Assembly (NCBI RefSeq): GCF_002086455.1
Contig: NZ_MVHC01000003.1
Span: 248,001-312,000, forward strand
DNA: 64,000 bases
Source of the DNA: Mycolicibacter algericus DSM 45454
GTDB lineage: Bacteria; Actinomycetota; Actinomycetes; Mycobacteriales; Mycobacteriaceae
Direction: 5' to 3'
The number at the start of each line of letters is the position of its first letter. Position 1 is the stretch's first letter. Under the pieces are notes generated by a model that worked only from the letters and a program-made list of their open reading frames with translations, was not told where the DNA came from and searched no databases. Position numbers and translations under genes: made by a program. Below are positions 43,420-52,507 of this stretch, piece after piece.

Positions 43420-44805
43420 ATGTCGCTTCGCCTCAGCACTGCCGCGCGGCGTCGAGGAACGTACGGTGTCGCACTGCCGCGTCGGGCGCGGCGGGCGGCG
43501 CCCGCGCTGGCGGCGTTGATCGCGTTGGGAGCGGCACCGGTGAGCTCCCCTCCTGCTCAGGCCGACGGGTTCGACTGGGTGGTGGACGTGTTCAGCCCGC
43601 TCTTCGGGTTGCCGGTCGACGACAGCGGCGATGCGACGCCGGGCCTCGATTGGTTCGATCCCGCCGCCTGGACCCCCGCCGACGCGGATCTGGGCGGCTT
43701 CGACGCCGTGCCGTTGAGCGCGGAGGCGAACGGTATGGACGTCCTCTACGGATGGCTACACGACACCATGCAGGACTGGCTCAACAGCCCGTTCGGCCAG
43801 CAGTTCAGCGATCTGGTCAATCCGCTGTTCGCTCCGCTGGCCCAGGGCGCTTGCGGCGTGATCTGCAACGGGGTTGACGGCACCGAGGACCATCCCGACG
43901 GCGGCGCCGGGGGCTTGTGGTTCGGCGACGGCGGCGATGGCTGGTCGTCGAATCTCGAAGGTATCGCCGGTGGCAACGGCGGCCACGCCGGTGGCTTCGG
44001 CAACGGCGGCGACGGCGGGGCCGGCGGGCTCGGCGCCGACGGCGGTAACGGCGGCCACGGCGGCGATATGTGGGGCAACGGCGGCAACGGCGGCCACGGC
44101 GGCCACGGCACCGGCGACGGTGGGGCGGGCGGCAACGGGGGTCACGGCGGCGACGGCAGTTACCTCTACGGCACGGGCGGCGTCGGCGGTGCCGGCGGCG
44201 ACGGCAGTGCCGCCGAAGGCAATGGCAGCACCGGCGGAGCGGGCGGCCGAGGTGGCAACGGCGGCGAAGCCGGTCAGCTTCGCGGGGGCGGCGGGGACGG
44301 CGGCAACGGCGGCAACGGCGGCGCCGCGAGTGGCACCGGCAGCACCGGCGGGGCCGGTGGACAAGGCGGTGCCGGCGGGAAGGTCGGCGGCAGCGGCGAC
44401 ACCGCCGGGGGCGGACACGGTGGGCACGGCGGTGACGGCGGCGCCGCAACCGGGACGGCCAGCACCGGCGGGGCCGGCGGGGCCGGCGGCGCCGGCGGCG
44501 GCGGCACCCCGCTGATCGTCGGTATCAGTGGCAGCGACGCCGGCAACGGCGGCGACGCCGGCAACGGCGGCGACGCCAGCGGCGACGGCGGCCGTGGCGG
44601 CAACGGCGGCCACGGCGGTATCGGCGGAGGCGGGGCCGGTTTCGGCGGTGATGGCGGCGACGGCGGGGCGGGCGGCAACGGCGGCGACGGCAGCCACGGC
44701 GCCACCGGTGGCCTGGCCGGTCCCGGCGGCCGTGGCGGACCCGGCACCGTCCATGGGGAATCCGGCAGTCAAGGGCGGGCGGGCACCCCCGGCAGCACCT
44801 CCTGA
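43420..44805 (+). CDS. PGRS-type glycine-rich protein with a signal peptide and no PE domain
   Basis: 461 residues. An Arg-rich N-terminus and hydrophobic stretch end in PPAQA (residues 44-48), a good signal-peptidase site. A unique domain follows (49-165) containing DTMQDWLNSPFGQQFSDLVNPLF and ACGVICNGVDGT, then about 295 residues of Gly-Gly-X repeats, many as GGNGGHGG with unusual His content. The PGRS repeats match the polymorphic GC-rich sequences of PE_PGRS proteins, but the PE domain used for type VII secretion is replaced by an ordinary export signal. Calcium binding and surface exposure are possible by family analogy. Function unknown. Confidence 0.85.
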   Translation: MSLRLSTAARRRGTYGVALPRRARRAAPALAALIALGAAPVSSPPAQADGFDWVVDVFSPLFGLPVDDSGDATPGLDWFDPAAWTPADADLGGFDAVPLSAEANGMDVLYGWLHDTMQDWLNSPFGQQFSDLVNPLFAPLAQGACGVICNGVDGTEDHPDGGAGGLWFGDGGDGWSSNLEGIAGGNGGHAGGFGNGGDGGAGGLGADGGNGGHGGDMWGNGGNGGHGGHGTGDGGAGGNGGHGGDGSYLYGTGGVGGAGGDGSAAEGNGSTGGAGGRGGNGGEAGQLRGGGGDGGNGGNGGAASGTGSTGGAGGQGGAGGKVGGSGDTAGGGHGGHGGDGGAATGTASTGGAGGAGGAGGGGTPLIVGISGSDAGNGGDAGNGGDASGDGGRGGNGGHGGIGGGGAGFGGDGGDGGAGGNGGDGSHGATGGLAGPGGRGGPGTVHGESGSQGRAGTPGSTS

Positions 44806-44899
44806 CCATGAAGCCCTGACGCCGTCTGCCCCCAGCAGCTGATCCGCTGAGCGCGCCGGCCGACTATCCGGACAGCCATTCCCGAGGGACCATGGAGGA

Positions 44900-45943
44900 A
44901 TGGACGCAACGGGGTACTCCTGGACCGTCATCGGAGCGGGCCCGGCCGGCATCGCCGCCGTCGGCCGACTGCTCGATCACGGCATCGCGGCGGATGAGAT
45001 CGCCTGGATAGACCCGGAATTCGGCGCTGGTGACCTGGGCGCCAAGTGGCGGGCCGTCTCGAGCAACACCCAGGTCGGGCTGTTTCTGGACTACTTGAAC
45101 GCTTCGCCGTCGTTTCGGTTCGGCCAGGCGCCCCGGTTTGCACTGACCACCACCGATCCGGACCAGACGTGCCCACTCGGCATGATCGCCGAGCCGTTGG
45201 TGTGGATCTCAGAACAGTTGGGCGGCCGGGTAAACCGATTGCAGGCGATGGCGACGCAACTGTGGCTCCAGCACCGGCGCTGGACGGTGCGCACCGACCA
45301 CAGGGAGATCAGGTCGACGAATGTGGTCCTTGCAGTCGGTTCGACCCCCACGAAACTCGACTATCCCGGACTCGAGGTGATCGAGATCGAGGCAGCCCTG
45401 GATCCGGGCCGCCTTGCACAACTCGCCCTCGCCGGCGCTACCGTCGCGGTGTTCGGTTCGTCGCATTCCTCGATGATCGCGCTGCCGAACCTGTTGGCGA
45501 CCTCGGCGAGCAGGGTGATCAATTTTTACCGAAGCCCACTCAAATACGCGGTATACCTGGAGGATTGGATCCTTTTCGATGACACTGGCCTCAAGGGCGA
45601 AGCCGCGCAGTGGGCTCGCGAGAACATCGACGGGACACTTCCGGAACGTCTGCATCGGTGTTGGGTAGGCGATCCCCGGTTCGCCGACCGGCTGCAGGAA
45701 TGCACCCACGTCGTCTACACGGTGGGGTTCGAACCCCGACCACATCCGGTGACTCCGCAGTGGGGTCCGCTGAAATACGACGCCAGCAACGGCATCCTGG
45801 CGCCCGGACTCTTCGGGGTCGGCATCGCATTTCCCGAATACCGCCTCAACCCGTTGGGGTCGGGCGAGTACCGCGTCGGGTTGTTCAAGTTCATGCAGTT
45901 GCTCGACGCGGCCCTGCCGCTGTGGCTGCGTTACAGCCCGTGA
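44900..45943 (+). CDS. FAD/NAD(P)-binding oxidoreductase, substrate unassigned
   Basis: 347 residues. A dinucleotide fold begins at once with TVIGAGPAGIAAVGRLL (GxGxxG); a second nucleotide site is suggested by VAVFGSSHSSMIALPNLL near residue 184. No CxxC redox pair is seen, so it is not a classical disulfide reductase; a flavin monooxygenase-like or dehydrogenase role is possible. ATG 44900 has GAGGGA about 10 nt upstream (a GGAGGA directly abuts the start and is too close). It lies 94 nt after the PGRS gene in the same direction and is convergent with fadD4. Confidence 0.75.
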   Translation: MDATGYSWTVIGAGPAGIAAVGRLLDHGIAADEIAWIDPEFGAGDLGAKWRAVSSNTQVGLFLDYLNASPSFRFGQAPRFALTTTDPDQTCPLGMIAEPLVWISEQLGGRVNRLQAMATQLWLQHRRWTVRTDHREIRSTNVVLAVGSTPTKLDYPGLEVIEIEAALDPGRLAQLALAGATVAVFGSSHSSMIALPNLLATSASRVINFYRSPLKYAVYLEDWILFDDTGLKGEAAQWARENIDGTLPERLHRCWVGDPRFADRLQECTHVVYTVGFEPRPHPVTPQWGPLKYDASNGILAPGLFGVGIAFPEYRLNPLGSGEYRVGLFKFMQLLDAALPLWLRYSP

Positions 45944-45956
45944 TGGCTGAGCCGGG

Positions 45957-47474
45957 CTACGCCGAGTACTTCGCCACCAGCTCGTTCTTATAGAGCTTGC
46001 CAGTGTCGGTGCGCGGCAGCTGGGACTCGAAGGAGATCGAGCGCGGACACTTGTAGTGCGCCAACCGTTCCCGCAACCACACCAATAACTCCTCAGCGAA
46101 TGCGTCGGTGGCGTCTGCCGGATCGACGGTCTGCACCGCGGCCTTGACGCGCTGCCCCATCTCGTCGTCGGGGATCCCGAACACCGCGGCATCCATCACC
46201 TTCGGGTGAGTGATCAGCAGGTTCTCGGCTTCCTGCGGGTAGATGTTCACCCCGCCCGAAATGATCATGTGGTGGCGACGGTCGGTGAGGTACAGGTAGC
46301 CCTCCTCATCGAGGTAACCGACGTCGCCGACCGTCACCCAGCCGCGGGGGTGGCGTGACTTGGCGGTCTTGTCCGGGTCATTGAGGTACTCGAAGGCGTT
46401 GCCGCCCTCGAAGTAGATCTCGCCGGCCTCGCCCGCGGGCAGCTCGTTGCCGTCCTCGTCGAGGATGTGCACCGCACCCAGCATCGGCTTGCCGACCGAA
46501 CCGGGGTGTAGCAACCAGTCTTCGGCGGCGATCAACGTCGAACCGTGCGCCTCGGACGAGGCGTAGTACTCGTCGACGATCGGCCCCCACCAGTCGATCA
46601 TCTGCTTCTTGATCTCCACCGGACACGGCGCGGCAGCGTGCATCACCCGTTGCAAACTGGAGACGTCGTACGAATTCCTGATCGCATCAGGCAGTTTCAG
46701 CAGCCGGGCGAAGTGGGCGGGCACGAACTGGGCGTGGGTGACGCCGTAGCGCTGAATCGCCTCCAGGCAGCCCTCCGGATCGAACTTCTCCAGCACCACC
46801 GTGGTGATACCGGCGGCCTGCGCGGTCATCGACCAGACCGACGGGGCGGTGTGGTAGAGCGGCGCCGGACTCAGGTAGACGGAGTCGGGGGACATCCAGA
46901 CGGCCACCAGCATCGTCATCAGGCCGGGCGCCTCAGCCGGCGGCAGATGCGGCAGTGCGCGTTTGATCCCCTTGGGTCGCCCGGTGGTGCCGGACGAGTA
47001 CTGCAGCAGATCGCCCTCGATCTCGTCGTCGATAGGGGTATCGGGCTGGTCGGCAACGCATTCCGGGTAGCGCTGCCAGCCCTCCAAGTCGTCATCAGCG
47101 ATCAACAGCAGGCTGGGGAGGCCGCCCGGAAGATGCGCGGCCAAGTTCTCGCAAATGGTGCGCAGCGCGGCTGAGCCGATAACCGCCTTGGCGGAGCTGT
47201 TGTCGATGATGTAGGCGGCCTCCGCCGCGGTCAGGTGGGTGTTGATCGGCACGTAGTACAGGCCGCTGCGCCGCGCTGCCCACATCACCGCATGGATGTG
47301 CTCGTTGTTCTCCATGAGGATCGCGACGGTGTCGCCCTCGGCCAGCCCGGCCCGGCGGAAGAAGTGCGCCAGCCGGTTCGCGCGCGCCTCAAGATCGTCG
47401 AAGGTGATGACGGTGCCCGACGGGTGCAAGATGATGGCCGGCTTGTCGGCGCCAACATGTTCGCGAATCTGCAT
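45957..47474 (-). CDS. fadD4: FadD4-like fatty-acyl-CoA synthetase
   Basis: 505 residues of the acyl-adenylate family: ATP loop YSSGTTGRPKGIKR, DEYYASSEAHG, the GDVGYLDEEGYLYLTDRRHHMIISGGVNIYP hinge region and a C-terminal Lys in PRTDTGKLYKNEL. It activates a fatty or other carboxylic acid to its CoA ester. ATG 47474 is preferred to the TTG two codons upstream. Its position between fadE3 and pckA corresponds to Rv0214. A long hairpin upstream separates it from pckA. Confidence 0.9.
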   Translation of the reverse strand: MQIREHVGADKPAIILHPSGTVITFDDLEARANRLAHFFRRAGLAEGDTVAILMENNEHIHAVMWAARRSGLYYVPINTHLTAAEAAYIIDNSSAKAVIGSAALRTICENLAAHLPGGLPSLLLIADDDLEGWQRYPECVADQPDTPIDDEIEGDLLQYSSGTTGRPKGIKRALPHLPPAEAPGLMTMLVAVWMSPDSVYLSPAPLYHTAPSVWSMTAQAAGITTVVLEKFDPEGCLEAIQRYGVTHAQFVPAHFARLLKLPDAIRNSYDVSSLQRVMHAAAPCPVEIKKQMIDWWGPIVDEYYASSEAHGSTLIAAEDWLLHPGSVGKPMLGAVHILDEDGNELPAGEAGEIYFEGGNAFEYLNDPDKTAKSRHPRGWVTVGDVGYLDEEGYLYLTDRRHHMIISGGVNIYPQEAENLLITHPKVMDAAVFGIPDDEMGQRVKAAVQTVDPADATDAFAEELLVWLRERLAHYKCPRSISFESQLPRTDTGKLYKNELVAKYSA

Positions 47475-47533
47475 GGGCAAACTGTACCGTCGCCAAACTT
47501 GACGGGTGTCAAGTGGGGTCGCTCACCTGTGAC

Positions 47534-47583
47534 CAGACACAGACTCGCACCCGCGACGCGGCATTTGTGCGATTCTGTGTCTG
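47534..47583 (-). terminator. long hairpin after pckA, probable terminator
   Basis: CAGACACAGACTCGCAC (47534-47550) pairs with GTGCGATTCTGTGTCTG (47567-47583), 16 of 17 positions. The 16-nt loop contains a nested CCGCG-A-CGCGG stem. It starts 15 nt after the pckA stop in the direction of pckA transcription. There is no U tract, which is usual for mycobacterial hairpin terminators. Confidence 0.6.
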
Positions 47584-47598
47584 TTCGCGGAAAGAAAC

Positions 47599-49419
47599 TC
47601 AGCCCAGGCGCTGCTTGAGCGCGTCGAACTCGTCGCGCAGACCGGTGGGCAATTGGTCGCCGATGAACTCGAACCACTCCTCGATCAGCGGCAACTCGGC
47701 ACGCCACTCGTCGGCGTCGACGACCAGCGCCTGCTCCACGTCAGCAGTGTCGACGTCCAGCCCGGTGAGGTCCAGATCCGAGGCGCGGGGCACCGTGCCG
47801 ATCGGCGTCGACTCCCCGGAGCCCTTGCCCTCGACCCGGTCGATGATCCACTTGAGCACCCGGCTGTTCTCACCGAAGCCCGGCCACAGGAAACGGCCGT
47901 CTTCGCCGCGGCGGAACCAGTTGACGAAGAACACCTTCGGCAGCTTGGACTCATCGGAGTTCTTGCCGATGTCGATCCAGTGCTGCATGTAGTGGCCGGC
48001 GTTGTAGCCGATGAACGGCAGCATCGCCATCGGGTCCCTCCGGACCTTGCCCACCGTGCCTTCAGCGGCGGCGGTCTGCTCGGAACCCATCGTGGCGCCG
48101 GTGAACACCCCGTGCTGCCAGTCGCGGGCCTCGCTCACCAACGGAACGGTGGTCTTGCGGCGGGCGCCGAACAGGATCGCCGAGATCGGCACGCCGGCCG
48201 GGTCGTCCCACTCGGGAGCCAGGATCGGGCACTGCGACATCGGGGTGCAGTAGCGCGAGTTCGGGTGCGCGGCAGGGGTGCCCGACTCGGGAGTCCAGTC
48301 GTTGCCCTTCCAGTCGGTCAGGTGCTCCGGCGTCTCGCCGTCGATGCCCTCCCACCAGATGTCGTTGTCGTCGGTGTGGGCGACGTTGGTGTAGATGGTG
48401 TTGCCGGCCTCGATGGTCTTCATCGCGTTCGGGTTGGAGCTGTTGGAGGTGCCCGGCGCCACCCCGAAGAAGCCTGCCTCCGGGTTCACCGCATAGAGCC
48501 GGCCGTCCTTGCCGAACCGCATCCAGGCGATGTCGTCGCCGAGGGTCTCGGCCCGCCAGCCCGGGATCGTGGGCTGGATCATCGCCAGGTTGGTCTTGCC
48601 GCAGGCCGACGGGAAGGCGGCGGCGATGTAGTAAGCCTTGTTCTCCGGCGAGATCAGCTTGAGGATCAGCATGTGCTCGGCCAGCCAGCCCTCGTCGTGG
48701 GCCATCGCCGACGCGATCCGCAGTGCGTAGCACTTCTTGCCCAGCAGCGCGTTGCCGCCGTAGCCGGAGCCGTAACTCCAGATCTCGCGGGTCTCGGGGA
48801 AGTGGGTGATGTATTTCTCGGAGTTGCACGGCCACGGCACGTCCTGCTGGCCCTCGGCCAGCGGCGCACCGACCGAGTGCAGGCCCTTGACGAACGCCCC
48901 GTCGGTGCCGATCTTCTCCAGCGCCGCGGTGCCCATCCGGGTCATGATCTTCATCGACGTCACCACGTAGGGCGAGTCGGTCAGCTCGACGCCGAGCTTC
49001 GGGTCCTCAGCACCCAGCGGTCCCATACAGAACGGCACCACATACATGGTGCGCCCGCGCATGCAGCCCCGGTACAGCTCGGTCATGGTGGCCCGCATCT
49101 CGTCGGGGTCCACCCAGTTGTTGGTGGGGCCGGCTCCCTCTTTGGTGCGGGTGCAGATGAAGGTTCGGGATTCGACCCGGGCCACGTCGGCGGGGTCGGA
49201 GAGCGCCAGGTAGGAGTTGGGCTTCTTCTCGTCGTCGAGTTTGACCGCGGTTCCGGCCGCCACGAGGTCGGCCATCAGCCGGTCCCACTCGGCCTCCGAA
49301 CCGTCCGACCACTCCACCCGGTCCGGCTGGGTGAGCTCCGCGACCTCCTGAACCCAGGCCAGCAACCCGCGGTGTTTCGTCGGGGCGTTGTCCAGACCGG
49401 GGATGGTCGCTGAGGTCAT
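47599..49419 (-). CDS. pckA: phosphoenolpyruvate carboxykinase (GTP)
   Basis: 606 residues of the GTP-dependent PckG family. The kinase-1 P-loop is [12 protein letters not shown], and the PEPCK-specific segments WGGNALLG-like [19 protein letters not shown] and [25 protein letters not shown] are present. It converts oxaloacetate to PEP, the first committed step of gluconeogenesis, needed for growth on fatty acids and cholesterol. ATG 49419 has an AGGAG-type site upstream. A 9-bp inverted repeat upstream may control it; a strong hairpin follows. Confidence 0.96.
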   Translation of the reverse strand: MTSATIPGLDNAPTKHRGLLAWVQEVAELTQPDRVEWSDGSEAEWDRLMADLVAAGTAVKLDDEKKPNSYLALSDPADVARVESRTFICTRTKEGAGPTNNWVDPDEMRATMTELYRGCMRGRTMYVVPFCMGPLGAEDPKLGVELTDSPYVVTSMKIMTRMGTAALEKIGTDGAFVKGLHSVGAPLAEGQQDVPWPCNSEKYITHFPETREIWSYGSGYGGNALLGKKCYALRIASAMAHDEGWLAEHMLILKLISPENKAYYIAAAFPSACGKTNLAMIQPTIPGWRAETLGDDIAWMRFGKDGRLYAVNPEAGFFGVAPGTSNSSNPNAMKTIEAGNTIYTNVAHTDDNDIWWEGIDGETPEHLTDWKGNDWTPESGTPAAHPNSRYCTPMSQCPILAPEWDDPAGVPISAILFGARRKTTVPLVSEARDWQHGVFTGATMGSEQTAAAEGTVGKVRRDPMAMLPFIGYNAGHYMQHWIDIGKNSDESKLPKVFFVNWFRRGEDGRFLWPGFGENSRVLKWIIDRVEGKGSGESTPIGTVPRASDLDLTGLDVDTADVEQALVVDADEWRAELPLIEEWFEFIGDQLPTGLRDEFDALKQRLG

Positions 49420-49481
49420 TGAACTCTCCTGTTGTAACCCGTGTCACGTCGTGGCATTGCCGCTGGTGTGCGCCGCAGTCC

Positions 49482-49510
49482 ACCTCTTATACCTTCATTA
49501 GATAAGAGGT
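49482..49510. promoter_or_regulatory. 9-bp inverted repeat in the pckA upstream region
   Basis: ACCTCTTAT (49482-49490) and ATAAGAGGT (49502-49510) are perfect inverted copies with an 11-nt AT-rich spacer, 63 nt upstream of pckA. AT-rich symmetric sites stand out in this GC-rich region, so a regulator site is likely; the protein is unknown. As RNA it could also form a hairpin, but no T tract follows. Confidence 0.5.
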
Positions 49511-49552
49511 TACCGTGCAGAACCACGAGCGGCGAAGCGGGCATACACGCCG

Positions 49553-51334
49553 CTAATCGGCCGCCGTCCGGGCGGTGTTCGGGGGATCGAGTTGGCCCAG
49601 CTCATGCGGCCCACGCGGCGGTCCCAACTTCGCCTCTCCTCCGTCGAGCCTCACTGAACCGCCGGGCCCACGCGGCGCTCCCAACTTCGCCTCTCCTCCG
49701 TCGAGCCTCGCTGAACCGCCGGGCCCACGCGGCGGTCCCAACTTCGCCTCTCCTCCGTCGAGCCTCGCTGAACCGCCGGGCCCACGCGGCGGTCCCAGCT
49801 TCGCCTCTCCTCCGTCGAGCCTCACTGAACCGCCGGGCCCACGCGGCGGTCCCAGCTTCGCCTCTCCTCCGTCGAGCCTCACTGAACCGCCGAGCTCGGA
49901 CCGCACCGCGGCCAGCGCCCGGTGCAGCGTCGGGAGCTGCCGATCCCGCACCGCGGCGGCCCGGGCGGTCGCGGCCGCGTGCTCACGCAGTTCCCGGTCC
50001 AGCCCGGCGATCCGGTCAGCGGCCCGCACCGCCTCGGTTTCGTTGCGCTCGGCGAGCTCGGCGGTGAGTGCGGACTCGGCGGCCACCACCCGCAGCGCCA
50101 CCAGTTCCTGCAAGGCGGAGCGCAGCGCGGCGGTGGCCTCGCCCACCCAGCGATCAAGCACCGCCCGGTCTCGCAGCAGGCCACGGATGCGGACCACCCA
50201 CACCGTGACCGCGACGCCGACTACAACGCACGCCACCGCGCCGGCTGCGGTCAACCCCGGGGCCAGGTTGGCGAACAACCGGCTCAGCGCCAACGCCACC
50301 CCCAGCCCGAAGCCGGCACCGAGCAGGGTCATCAGCTGGGTCTCCAACCGCCGCGACGACAACGCCGGCGCGCCGGTCTCGAACTGCGGGGTCGAAGTCG
50401 TCGCCGCGGCGTCGCCGGACAGGCCCAACTCCTGGGCCACGTCGGCCAGGTGCTCCGAGACGCCCTGGTCGACGTCGGCCACAACCTCCTCCAGCCGGCC
50501 GCGCACATAGGCCTCGAACTGCGGCAACCGGCGCCGGGTCATGCCCGCGGCGTCCTCGGCGAGCTCGCCGCGCACCGAGGCGCAGCGCTTGCGGGCGAAA
50601 TAGGACAGCTGCACCCGGGCCTGGGCGATGCGGCTGCGCAATCCGATCACCCGCTCCGATTTCGACATCCGCCGCTGCCGCACCACCTCGTCGCGCTGCT
50701 CCTGCAGCAATGTCACCCGTGCTCGCCGCCCCTCCGCGCGGGCGTCGCGGTCGATCCGGTCGGCGTCGGTGCGCAATTGGAACTCCCAGGACCGCAACCG
50801 GTTCCGCCGCTGCACATCGCTGTCACCCAGTTGTTTGGCCAGTTCCGCGACCAGGTCGTCCACCCGGGGTTCGCCGCGCTCGGGCGCCGCGGCCGCCCCC
50901 ACCCACGCCACGTCGCGGTAGCGCGGCGCGTAGTCGGCCAGCGCCTCGCGGGCGGTCTGCTGCATCTCCCGCCACTGCCGGTGCACATCGATCTTGGACA
51001 CCACTCCGATCACCACGTCGGTGTGGGCGGCCGCGGCGTCGAGCAGCGCGCAGTCGGACTCGGTCATTGCCGCCGCGGCCGAGACCACGAACACCACCGC
51101 CGTCGGCACCTCGCCCGGCGGCAGTTCGGCGGCTTCGACGACCGGCCACTGCCGCAGGCGCTCGGCCAGCACCCCGGCCACCGCGCTGACCCCGGCCAGC
51201 CAGGGCCCGGTGACCATGACCACGTCGCGGCGCCGCACCGCAGGCGGCCGTAGAACGGGGGCGATCTCGGCCACCAGGGCGTCCACCGCCGCGACCGGGT
51301 CCTCGGCGGCCGGGTCCGGGTCGAGGGTGGTCAT
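49553..51334 (-). CDS. Rv0210-like dynamin-type NTPase-related membrane protein with C-terminal repeats
   Basis: 593 residues. The N-terminal domain (about 1-180) resembles a GTPase but its P-loop is degenerate (VTGPWLAGVS lacks the Lys), with a surviving SKID in place of NKxD. A long helical region follows (about 185-330), two transmembrane helices (about 338-390), another coiled region, then five 19-residue repeats (unit RLDGGEAKLGPPRGPGGSV) near the C-terminus. The layout suggests a dynamin-like membrane protein working with the next gene upstream, which overlaps it by 4 nt. Function unknown. The repeats look like a recent expansion. Confidence 0.75.
   Translation of the reverse strand: MTTLDPDPAAEDPVAAVDALVAEIAPVLRPPAVRRRDVVMVTGPWLAGVSAVAGVLAERLRQWPVVEAAELPPGEVPTAVVFVVSAAAAMTESDCALLDAAAAHTDVVIGVVSKIDVHRQWREMQQTAREALADYAPRYRDVAWVGAAAAPERGEPRVDDLVAELAKQLGDSDVQRRNRLRSWEFQLRTDADRIDRDARAEGRRARVTLLQEQRDEVVRQRRMSKSERVIGLRSRIAQARVQLSYFARKRCASVRGELAEDAAGMTRRRLPQFEAYVRGRLEEVVADVDQGVSEHLADVAQELGLSGDAAATTSTPQFETGAPALSSRRLETQLMTLLGAGFGLGVALALSRLFANLAPGLTAAGAVACVVVGVAVTVWVVRIRGLLRDRAVLDRWVGEATAALRSALQELVALRVVAAESALTAELAERNETEAVRAADRIAGLDRELREHAAATARAAAVRDRQLPTLHRALAAVRSELGGSVRLDGGEAKLGPPRGPGGSVRLDGGEAKLGPPRGPGGSARLDGGEAKLGPPRGPGGSARLDGGEAKLGAPRGPGGSVRLDGGEAKLGPPRGPHELGQLDPPNTARTAAD
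49610..49894. repeat. five tandem 57-bp units inside the Rv0210-like gene
   Basis: Units start at 49610, 49667, 49724, 49781 and 49838, each beginning CCCACGCGGCG and ending CTGAACCGC plus a short linker. They differ at only a few positions (for example GGTCCC versus GCTCCC, AACTTCG versus AGCTTCG). Since 57 is a multiple of three, the array encodes five 19-residue repeats in the minus-strand protein. No spacers occur, so this is not a CRISPR array. Confidence 0.92.
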
Positions 51335-52332
51335 CGGCGGCCTCGCGTCCTGGCCCAGTCCCGCAGCGAACCCCTGGCGATGTCGGCGGCGCAGGCACGC
51401 TCGATGACGCCCACCGGTGCGCTGCGGTGGCCCTGCCAGCGACGCGCCCGGCGCAGCGCCCGTTCTCCCGGTGTGCCTTGCTCCTGGACCACCGCGGCTG
51501 CTGCGGCCATCCGGGCCGCCACCGTCCCGTCGCAGTTGAGGAACTCATCGATGCGGGCCGCGAAGTCCTGGCCGACCGCCAGCGCCTCAAGCCGGACCAC
51601 CGCCTCCGACGTCCGCCGGTGATGAACGCCGGCACCCAGCGCGGCCAGGCGTGCGACGACGCCATCGATGCCGCTGAGCCGGCGCAGCAACGCCCTGCCC
51701 TGCGTCACCGTCTCGCCGCGCCGGGCAGGCTCGAGCAGCTGCTCGATTCCGGACAGGTCGAGGGCGGCGCAGAGCCGCTCGCGCAGCTGCCGTGGCACCG
51801 GGTGCGCACAACTGATGAAGTGGTCGGCCGAGCGGAGATCGGCGGGTGCGGAGGCTAGCGTGCCCAGCGCGGCCCACAGCTCACCGTCCAGGCGACCAGC
51901 CAGTGCGGCGAGCGCGAACAAGCCCGACAGCGGTGCGGCCGGCGCCCTGCTGGCCGTCGCGATGCCGTCAACGCAGGCTCGTCCGGGTAGGTCCGCCTTG
52001 TTCAGCACCACCAGCACCGGTCGGCGCCGCGCCGAGCGCACCTTGACGATCTCCGCCGGGTCCTCCGGTTTGACCGCTTCGGCCACGACATACACCGCGG
52101 CGTCGGCGGTCGCGGCTTTCGGCCCGCTGTCGGGTGCGCACCTGACCTCCAGCCCGGCGGCGGCCAGCGCGGCGGCCACGGTGCGTCGGCCCACCCCGCG
52201 CCGCCCGCACACCGCGACCCGCAACGGCGCGTTGACGTCCACGGCGATCGACGACAGCCGTGGATCGGAGAGGTCGGCGGCCAGCCGGGTCAGCCCGTCG
52301 GCGAAGAGCTGGCGCCCCTGTGTCACGACCAT
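51331..52332 (-). CDS. Rv0209-like GTPase-domain protein
   Basis: About 333 residues. A GTPase-like domain begins near residue 30 with VAVCGRRGVGRRTVAAAL, a P-loop with Arg in place of the usual Lys, and has a good NKAD base motif in VLVVLNKADLPG. The C-terminal half is helical. It overlaps the Rv0210-like gene by 4 nt and the two probably form a dynamin-like pair. Starts at 52344, 52332 and GTG 52326 are possible; GGGAGG at 52335-52340 best fits 52326. It is divergent from trmB. Function unknown. Confidence 0.75.
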   Translation of the reverse strand: MVVTQGRQLFADGLTRLAADLSDPRLSSIAVDVNAPLRVAVCGRRGVGRRTVAAALAAAGLEVRCAPDSGPKAATADAAVYVVAEAVKPEDPAEIVKVRSARRRPVLVVLNKADLPGRACVDGIATASRAPAAPLSGLFALAALAGRLDGELWAALGTLASAPADLRSADHFISCAHPVPRQLRERLCAALDLSGIEQLLEPARRGETVTQGRALLRRLSGIDGVVARLAALGAGVHHRRTSEAVVRLEALAVGQDFAARIDEFLNCDGTVAARMAAAAAVVQEQGTPGERALRRARRWQGHRSAPVGVIERACAADIARGSLRDWARTRGRR

Positions 52333-52507
52333 GCCCTCCCGCATCGCCCAATCGGCCCACCACTTGCAGGCCATGGTGTCAGCTGTGCCGCCGGGATGCG
52401 AGTCACCGTGCCACGGTGTCCGCGCGCCGATCCCGGCGGCCCCGCAAAGCAACTGTTGGGTATCAATGTGGACCGCGCCGTGGGTACACCCGAGGACATG
52501 GGCCACC

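Noticed and set aside
43746..44952. Long minus-strand and alternative-frame open frames across the PGRS gene
   Set aside because: Gly-rich GC-rich repeats keep all frames open; compositions are Pro/Arg or Ala/Thr simple sequence without family features.
49610..49894. Possible CRISPR array
   Set aside because: The repeats are directly adjacent 57-bp units without unique spacers, lie in frame inside a conserved gene, and no cas genes are present.
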